In this document: positions 1-5,600 of the stretch, in pieces
Numbering within the stretch: position 1 is the first letter of the stretch
How the letters are laid out: every line of letters starts with the position of its first letter
From: CAYRZL01 sp964428795
GTDB lineage: Bacteria > Bacillota > Clostridia > Lachnospirales > Lachnospiraceae
Length of the DNA stretch: 6,006 nt
Assembly: GCA_964428795.1 (NCBI GenBank)
Contig: CAYRZL010000125.1
Span: 1-6,006 of the forward strand
Direction of reading: 5' to 3'
The notes under the pieces: model-generated
Database searches by the model: none
What the model was told of the DNA's origin: nothing
Seen by the model: only the letters and a program-made list of their open reading frames with translations
Program-made: the position numbers and the translations under genes

Positions 1-4
1 CAGT

Positions 5-40
5 AAAAAAGGAACTCAGCACCATACTGAATTCCTTTTT
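5..40 (-). terminator. Intrinsic terminator downstream of prfB (potentially bidirectional)
   Basis: On the minus strand GGAATTCAG, a 7-nt loop, then CTGAGTTCC form a 9-bp stem with one G-U pair, followed by six T residues. The flanking A and T runs can extend the stem to 14-15 pairs. On the plus strand the same sequence gives a stem followed by five T residues, with one A-C mismatch, so it could also stop a convergent gene lying left of the window. It sits 83 nt after the prfB stop codon with no other gene-sized ORF between, which makes it the likely end of the prfB transcript. Confidence 0.85.
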
Positions 41-44
41 CATG

Positions 45-122
45 TTATACTTTTTCATTTACAAACGAAATTTCATCTTCTCTCGCAAACACAGACTCAA
101 ATTCTTGCTGCGAGGCATGCAT
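45..122 (-). CDS. Possible 25-residue small ORF coupled to the prfB stop
   Basis: An ATG begins one base after the prfB TAG (TAG-T-ATG) and opens 25 codons ending in TAA, five bases before the terminator structure. The predicted peptide starts MHASQQEFESVFARED and is acidic, with no membrane segment or recognisable motif. Its composition looks coding-like: it is rich in Glu, Ser and Val, and its codons resemble those of prfB. There is no good Shine-Dalgarno sequence of its own, so translation would depend on ribosomes terminating on prfB. It could equally be chance, or the degenerate tail of a lost gene. I do not recognise a family. The distance between TAG and ATG means it is not simply an in-frame readthrough extension of RF2. 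Confidence 0.22.
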   Translation of the reverse strand: MHASQQEFESVFAREDEISFVNEKV

Positions 123-123
123 A

Positions 124-1243
124 CTAATTTTCTTCCGCTGTCAGAGAAATCCACTTCAGATATGCATTCATAAACAGATCTATTTTTCCGTCCATGACAC
201 TGTCTACATTTCCTGTCTCCGCATTGGTTCTATGGTCTTTTACCATCGTGTATGGCTGCATAACGTAAGAACGAATCTGGTTACCCCATCCGATCTCTGT
301 CACATCGCCGCGGATACCCGCTGCTTTTTCCGCCTGCTCCTGCTGTTTGAGCAGATACAGTTTTGCTTTCAACATCTGCATGGCTTTGTCCTTGTTCTGA
401 TGCTGAGAACGCTCATTCTGACATTGAACCACAATTCCGGTAGGATAATGCGTAATTCGAATCGCAGATGAAGTCTTATTGATGTGCTGTCCGCCCGCAC
501 CGCTGGAACGGTAGGTGTCGATACGAATATCATCCTCATTGATCTCCACATCTACATCTTCCTCAATATCCGGCATGACATCACAGGATACAAAGGAGGT
601 CTGACGCTTTCCTGCCGCATTAAAGGGGGAGATACGTACCAGACGGTGCACACCCCTTTCAGATTTCAGATAACCGTATGCATTTTCACCATTCACCTGG
701 AAGGTAACAGACTTAATGCCTGCCTCCTCTCCGTCCAGATAATCCAGTACCTCTACCCCATATCCTTTGTCAGATGCCCAACGGGTATACATGCGATACA
801 GCATACTTGCCCAGTCGCAGGACTCGGTACCGCCCGCTCCCGCATGGAGTGTTACAATGGCATTATCTCTGTCGTACTCACCGGATAACAGGGTTTTCAT
901 ACGGATGCTTTCAAAACGATCTGAAAATTCCTGCATCATTTCTTCTATTTCCGGGATGAGATCGGCATCATTTTCCTCATAACCCATTTCAATCAACGTC
1001 TCGATATCTTCCAGCATTGTCTCTAAGTCATGATAAATCGCCACATCATCTTTTTTACTTTTCAGCTCTTTCATAAGCTGCTGGGAGCGTTCCGGATCAT
1101 CCCAGAAATCCGGAGCCTCCATCTCTCTTTCTAACTCTGCAATACGCTGCTGCTTATTTGCAAGGTCAAAGTGAATCCCTTACTTCCAACAGCGGCTCTT
1201 TCCATGTATTGATCGTTCCCTTGAACTGATCCAATTCAACCAC
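124..1243 (-). CDS. prfB: Peptide chain release factor 2 (RF2), with programmed +1 frameshift
   Basis: RF2 recognises UGA and UAA stop codons in the ribosomal A site and triggers hydrolysis of peptidyl-tRNA. Translation is chosen to start at the GTG at 1243-1241, because it follows a strong AGAGGTGA and gives 25 codons (VVELDQFKGTIN...VRDSL) up to an in-frame TGA at codon 26. Reading then shifts +1 at CTT-TGA-C into DLANKQQRIAELERE and on to the TAG at 126-124, giving 372 residues, close to the roughly 365 usual for the family. In the shifted numbering the stop-codon-recognition motif SPF falls at residues 205-207 and the catalytic GGQ at 250-252, the same positions as in E. coli RF2. Residue 246 is Ser. 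The N-terminal helical domain, the PCRF core (HAGAGGTES) and the C-terminal domain are all present. A pipeline ignoring the frameshift would start at the ATG at 1122 and lose 40 residues. The gene has its own promoter and terminator and looks monocistronic, apart from the possible small ORF after it. The frameshift provides autoregulation: low RF2 favours shifting. Confidence 0.97.
1165..1181 (-). promoter_or_regulatory. prfB: prfB programmed +1 frameshift site (AAGGG ... CTT TGA C)
   Basis: The slippery codon CTT (1171-1169) is followed by the in-frame stop TGA (1168-1166) and C (1165), the canonical CUUUGAC of RF2 genes. An internal Shine-Dalgarno-like AAGGG (1181-1177) lies five bases before CTT, with its AGG codon at the same position as the AGG of the E. 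coli AGG-GGG-TAT-CTT-TGA arrangement. The frame before the site matches the RF2 N terminus and the frame after it carries the rest of the protein. This makes a sequencing error very unlikely. Confidence 0.96.
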
Positions 1244-1247
1244 AAAA

Positions 1248-1255
1248 TCACCTCT
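1248..1255 (-). promoter_or_regulatory. prfB: prfB ribosome binding site
   Basis: AGAGGTGA on the minus strand is an excellent match to the anti-Shine-Dalgarno of 16S rRNA. The GAGG core lies seven bases before the GTG start. It decides the start codon, because no other GTG, ATG or TTG in the RF2 N-terminal frame has comparable spacing. Confidence 0.85.
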
Positions 1256-1269
1256 TTTATTTTTTATAT

Positions 1270-1310
1270 GGATTCGGCTGCCCGAAGGAATACCCTCGAT
1301 TGCTGAATCC
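1270..1310 (-). promoter_or_regulatory. Structured 5' leader hairpin of prfB
   Basis: In the prfB RNA, GGAUUCAGC (1310-1302) can pair with GCCGAAUCC (1278-1270) over nine positions with a single A-C mismatch. Inside this, CGAGGG pairs with CCUUCG (one G-U) around a UAUU tetraloop, giving a long two-part stem-loop. It begins about two bases after the predicted transcription start and ends 14 bases before the ribosome binding site. It is followed by an A-rich stretch, not a U tract, so it is not a terminator in this direction. A role in mRNA stability or in setting ribosome access is inferred only. No known riboswitch class is recognised. Confidence 0.55.
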
Positions 1311-1318
1311 GGTATTTT

Positions 1319-1347
1319 ATTATAGCGGCTTTTGCGCTGATGTGCAA
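1319..1347 (-). promoter_or_regulatory. prfB: Housekeeping sigma promoter for prfB
   Basis: The minus strand has TTGCAC (1347-1342), a 17-base spacer and a perfect TATAAT (1324-1319). This is an optimal layout for sigma-70/sigma-A recognition, with four of six -35 bases and all six -10 bases matching consensus. Transcription would start near 1310-1313, giving a leader of about 70 nt before the GTG start. It is the only strong promoter seen in the window. Confidence 0.8.
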
Positions 1348-1355
1348 CCGCTATA
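1321..1355. repeat. Dyad symmetry overlapping the prfB promoter
   Basis: TATAGCGG (1321-1328) and CCGCTATA (1348-1355) are a perfect 8-bp inverted repeat. Inside them TTGCGC (1332-1337) and GTGCAA (1342-1347) form a second pair of arms with one mismatch around TGAT. The outer left arm contains most of the -10 box and the inner right arm is the -35 box. Neither strand carries a T run after the arms, so it is not an intrinsic terminator. It could be an operator, or part of a short interspersed palindromic repeat. The sequence alone does not decide. Confidence 0.6.
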
Positions 1356-1361
1356 CGTCCA

Positions 1362-1461
1362 NNNNNNNNNNNNNNNNNNNNNNNNNNNNNNNNNNNNNNN
1401 NNNNNNNNNNNNNNNNNNNNNNNNNNNNNNNNNNNNNNNNNNNNNNNNNNNNNNNNNNNNN
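1362..1461. other. Assembly gap (100 Ns)
   Basis: There are exactly 100 undetermined bases, the conventional placeholder for a scaffold join of unknown size. The left contig ends 14 bases upstream of the prfB -35 box. The right contig ends inside the ATPase gene. Spacing, adjacency and shared transcription across this point should not be inferred, and genes may be missing here. Confidence 0.97.
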
Positions 1462-2534
1462 TCCATCTCTCTGTAGGTCAATTCCTGATGAATCTCTTTT
1501 TCAATGCTTTTGCCCTGAACCAGACACTCAAACTCATTTTTCAACGTCTCATCCGCATGTTTGATATAATGATACACAATATCGTTTCCACTGGAATTTG
1601 CCCAGAACGGAATCGTTTTCGGTGTATTCGTCAACGCATGATTTATATACATCAGCACACTCCACGGATTATAAATTTCTGCTTTTCCAAACAGATATCC
1701 GTCATACCATTCTCTGACATCCGGATAATGCTGTTCTAATCCATAATCTGATAACAGATGTCTCGTTTCCGCTGTTGTAAATCCATAATAAGTTCCGCTA
1801 ACCTCATCAAATATGGAATGAACTACAAAGTTATTTAATCCGGTAAAAATACTCTCCCTGGCAATGCGGAGACATCCGGACAAAATCCCTTTTTCCAAAG
1901 CATCATTTGTCTTCAAAGCAGATGAAAAAACATTTCGGATAAAGGTCATCATCTGATCATAATATCCGTCTTCATCATGTAAAAATGCGTCCTGCAGCGG
2001 CACATCATATTCATCCACCAGCAGAATCACCTTTTTTCCATAATGCTTTTTCATACACACAGACAAGTGGAGCAATGCATCCTGCAGATCATCTGCACTG
2101 CTTTCCCGATTAAAATACAATTTCAGCAGAGCCTTTTCACCCTCCATCAGACGCGGACTATCCAACAGCTCTGCATGCTCAGACAAAATACCTGATATCA
2201 AAGAAGCAAATTTATGAACCTGTCCCTGAAAATTACCTCTCCTCATATCCTTTAATGTAAGAAAAATAACCGGATACTGATTCTGAAATTCCTTTGTACT
2301 TTCCTCCCCTGCAATGGCAAGATCCTCAAACAGGTAAGCGTTTTCCTTTTCATGCATACTGAAAAAATAGTACAGCATACTCATATTCAACGTTTTTCCA
2401 AATCTGCGTGGTCTGGTGTACAGCGCCACTACCTCACTGCAGACCTGCTTTATGAGCATGGATTTGTCTACAAAATAGTAGTTTTCATCTATTAGTCTTT
2501 TGAAGTTTTCGATTCCAATGGGTATTTGTCTCAT
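1462..2534 (-). CDS. AAA-ATPase-like / PD-(D/E)XK (DUF1703-type) family protein, 3' end lost in gap
   Basis: The visible 357 residues match the AAA-ATPase-like family (PF09820), whose members normally end in a PD-(D/E)XK nuclease-like domain (DUF1703, PF08011). Visible family features in order are an N-terminal IPIGIENFKRLIDENYYFVDK segment, a P-loop variant RPRRFGKT (41-48), a Walker B-like stretch VILLVDEYDVPL (169-180, with Asp174-Glu175), GILSGCLRIARESIFTGLNN (216-235), YYGFTTAET (249-257), the WYDGY...NPWSVLMYI region (277-297) and FWANSSGND (310-318). The start ATG follows AGGAGG at eight bases. About 150-200 C-terminal residues, including the expected nuclease core, fall in the gap. 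The short in-frame stretch beyond the Ns belongs to the prfB promoter region and is not part of the protein. The function of these often multicopy genes is not established. A nucleic-acid-processing or mobile/defence role is a guess from the fold. No adenylation, integrase or toxin partner is seen beside it. Confidence 0.85.
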
Positions 2535-2539
2535 ACGAA

Positions 2540-2583
2540 AGCCCTCCTGGGGATTATTGTAACAGATAATCCCCGGAAGGGCT
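2540..2583 (-). promoter_or_regulatory. Hairpin enclosing the ATPase-gene ribosome binding site
   Basis: AGCCCTTCCGGGGATTAT (2583-2566) can pair with ATAATCCCCAGGAGGGCT (2557-2540) around an 8-nt loop. Of the 18 positions, 16 are Watson-Crick, one is G-U and one is mismatched. The Shine-Dalgarno AGGAGG (2548-2543) lies wholly inside the 3' arm, and the ATG starts eight bases after it. If the hairpin forms in the mRNA it would hide the ribosome binding site. After the stem there are only three T residues (TTTCG), so it is at best a weak terminator of the upstream surface-protein transcript. No other terminator separates the two genes, so the stem may both limit readthrough and hold down ATPase translation. 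Confidence 0.65.
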
Positions 2584-2605
2584 ATATAAAAACTTAATTT
2601 CCATA

Positions 2606-5600
2606 TTAACGGTTTACTTTTCCCTTTACAACCTTATATGTCTTACCACTGACTTTTACCGTTCCGGAATAGCTGAAATCAACTTTTCCGTTTTTAATAT
2701 ACCACCAACCGTTTTTATTCTTTGCAATTCCGTTGTAATTAAAATCTACTTTTCCGTTTTTGATATACCACCAGCCTTTTTCATTCTTCTCCACACTGTT
2801 GCAGTTAAAGTCTACTTTTCCTTTTACGATTCGCCACCAGCCTTTGCTGTTCTTGGCAACTCCGGTATAACTGAAATCAACTTTTCCTTTTACGATCCGC
2901 CACCAGCCTTTGCTGTTCTTGGCAACTCCGGTATAGCTGAAATCAACTTTTCCGTTTCTGATATACCACCAGCCTTTTTCGTTCTTCTCTACGCTGTTGC
3001 ATTTAAAATCGACTTTTCCCTTTACGATTCGCCACCAACCCTTGCTGTTTTTGGCAATACCTGTATATGTAAAATCTACCTTGCCATTCTTTACATACCA
3101 CCAGCCATTTACATTCTTTGCTACAGTCGTAACATTTGTAGCAATCTTTCCATTTTCATAGTAGTACCAGTTTCCATCCGAGTCTGCCTTATCTGATAAG
3201 CCATCTGGCTTATCTGCCATATCCGGCAGATCATACGGATTTACAGTATAAATAGCCACTGTATCGCCATCCCCGACATACCAGGTTACAAGTCCCGCAC
3301 CGGTTACAATCGGTTGACAATCGGATAATCGTACCGCCATAGACACCGTCTCGGAGGTTGGGGTTCCATCACCGTCAACCGTCAATGCCTTTGTAATAAC
3401 CTTATTTGTTGAGTTGACATATTCCTCCCACAGAACAAGGAACTGCTCATCCGACAGTTTCACAAGCTGCGGTGTACGAGGTGTAATCCCCTCTGAACCG
3501 TCGTAATCCGTAAGCCAGACTACCTCCGTGCTCAGATAGCTTTTGTCCGTGACTGTCAGAAAAATATTTCTCTGCCCGCTGGAGCTGTATGTATTCGCAT
3601 TGCTCTGATCCACTGAATTTCCGGCGATCAGACAGTTATTTCCAGACAACTCAAAACCGCCTACAGAAACACCGGTGGCATTTGCCCCTGCATATCCCTG
3701 AATCGGCAAAGCATATGTGTAGGAGACATTCGTAACGCTTTCTCCCACTTCACAACGTGTAATGGATACGGCCCTTGGATACCCATCCCCATGATCCACC
3801 CGGTACACATACGAACCATCTGTCCGGATAAACTGGTTAAAAGAATGACTGACATATCCCGCCTGTGAAATATTCATCACATCATAATAGCTGTCCTTCA
3901 TCTCCATGGATGCTTCATCCAACACAAATGTCATATTTGCCTGATGGTGTATTCCATCATCCTCCGCATACATTTCATGACAGGTGTAAATATACAGTGC
4001 TCCGTTCACCTCCGCCATACGCAGGGAACCGGCATCAAAGGGTATATAGGTGTTCGCCCCATACACAGAACAATCATCCACCCGCCTCCAATTCTTGTCG
4101 TATTTCACCACGCGCAAGACTTCACATTCATCACTCTCATTGCTATTTTTCTGTCCAAAAACGAGGAAATTGTATTCCTCCCCGCAAAGGAATCCTCCAA
4201 ACAACGACAATTCCGCAGTCAGGCTCTTTGAAGAAAGCAATTTATGCGTGGAAGAATATATTTCTACAAGAACAGAGCTTCCGGTATATTCCACCCTTGT
4301 AAATGAACCGTCGTCATTTTCCATAATATAAGATTCGACAACAGAGCTCCACACACTGTAATTGTTTCCCGATATGTTGCTGGTAATCTTTCCGTCCAGC
4401 TTCCCTTCATATTCTGACGGAGTCGTTACCGTTGTTCCGGTCACTGTAATGGCAATCTCTGCGGAAACGCCATTAAAAGCAGTACAGCGAATCGTCGCCT
4501 TCCCCTCTTTCCATGCCACGATTTTTCCGCTGTCAGTCACTGATACAATCTTACTATCACTGCTTGACCAGGCATACAGGGCGTCATATGCTGTATTTGT
4601 GTTCATGGTAAGCTGCTGAGATTCTCCCACAGCCATTTCAGTCTTTTCTGCTGTAATTGAAATCTCCTCCGGAGCCGCACCCCAATTTATGATTTCCATA
4701 TAATACTGTCCGTCTTCTTTTTCCAGAATAATGACAGAATCACCCATGGTCAGGAGATTAAACACATAATGCTCCGTTTGATAAGTTCCTATGATTTCCC
4801 ATGTATCCGCGTCATATTCATTAAGCGTCCTGCCATTTTCATAAATAATAACGCTGTCATTTGCTTCGTTATATACTGCCCGGACACCGATACTGGAAGT
4901 ATCGGAATAATAATATTCATCCTTCAAATCAGATTCCAATGCAGCCCGGCTCATCGAAAAGCATACCGACAAATCGGAAACATCCATTATCTGTACCCTG
5001 CCAAACGTAGTACTGGCAGTAACAAGATATTGGTTTCCAATGATCCCCGCGCTGTTTTGATGCCGCAGATAATAATTCTGGCAGAGATATTCTATGCAGT
5101 CCAGATTGTATGTCAATATTCCGGATACTATCACAGAATTGGATGTGTCCACAAAAGAGATTTCATTGTCTTTCACGACGCCCATCGTCAGACCATGACC
5201 GTCATGATCATATCCCCAGTAAATCCAGTTGTAATAATATTCCATGAAAAATCTTCCGGTGTCCACATCAAATCCGTTAAAACTATATATACGGGCATCA
5301 ATATTTGTACTGGATAACAGTATCCCCTCCGGCGTGTACAGGCACAATTGATACGTTCCCAAAGCAGAAACTGCAAGATAAATGCGCCCGCTGGAATCCG
5401 CGCCTATGGCGGTGCCTCCGCCGGCAAGTGTAAGTGTTTTCTCCATACAGCAATTTTCCAGATCAAACACATAGCAATCATTTCCATAGAGTACATAGAT
5501 TTTTCCATTCGCTGCATAAGCGCTGGTACAGCCCTCAAAAACATATGCCGTAGAACATACGTCGTTTACCAGTGAATAAAAAGATAGTTCGTTTTTATTC

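Noticed and set aside
484..888. A 134-codon plus-strand ORF opposite prfB
   Set aside because: It is antisense to highly conserved RF2 codons, including SPF and GGQ, and has no family resemblance.
124..1122. prfB as a 332-residue protein starting at the ATG at 1122
   Set aside because: The RF2 N terminus continues upstream through the CTT-TGA-C frameshift to a GTG with a strong ribosome binding site, and full-length numbering then matches E. coli SPF and GGQ positions exactly.
1321..1355. Intrinsic terminator of a gene upstream of prfB
   Set aside because: No T tract follows the stem on either strand, and the arms contain an optimal promoter.
1320..1361. A 13-residue C terminus of the ATPase (WTYSGCTSAQKPL) after the Ns
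   Set aside because: The frame is joined through a placeholder gap of unknown length, and these bases are the prfB promoter/dyad. They do not resemble the end of the family.
2535..2605. A separate promoter for the ATPase gene
   Set aside because: TACAAT is present near the hairpin loop, but there is no acceptable -35 box at 16-18 bases.
2609..3136. CRISPR-like array
   Set aside because: The regular 66-bp period is entirely protein-coding, with no unique spacers. It encodes 22-residue repeats.
4769..5317. A 182-codon ORF on the plus strand, and other plus-strand ORFs across the surface-protein gene
   Set aside because: They are antisense shadows of a long gene with clear domains. They have no ribosome binding sites or recognisable motifs.
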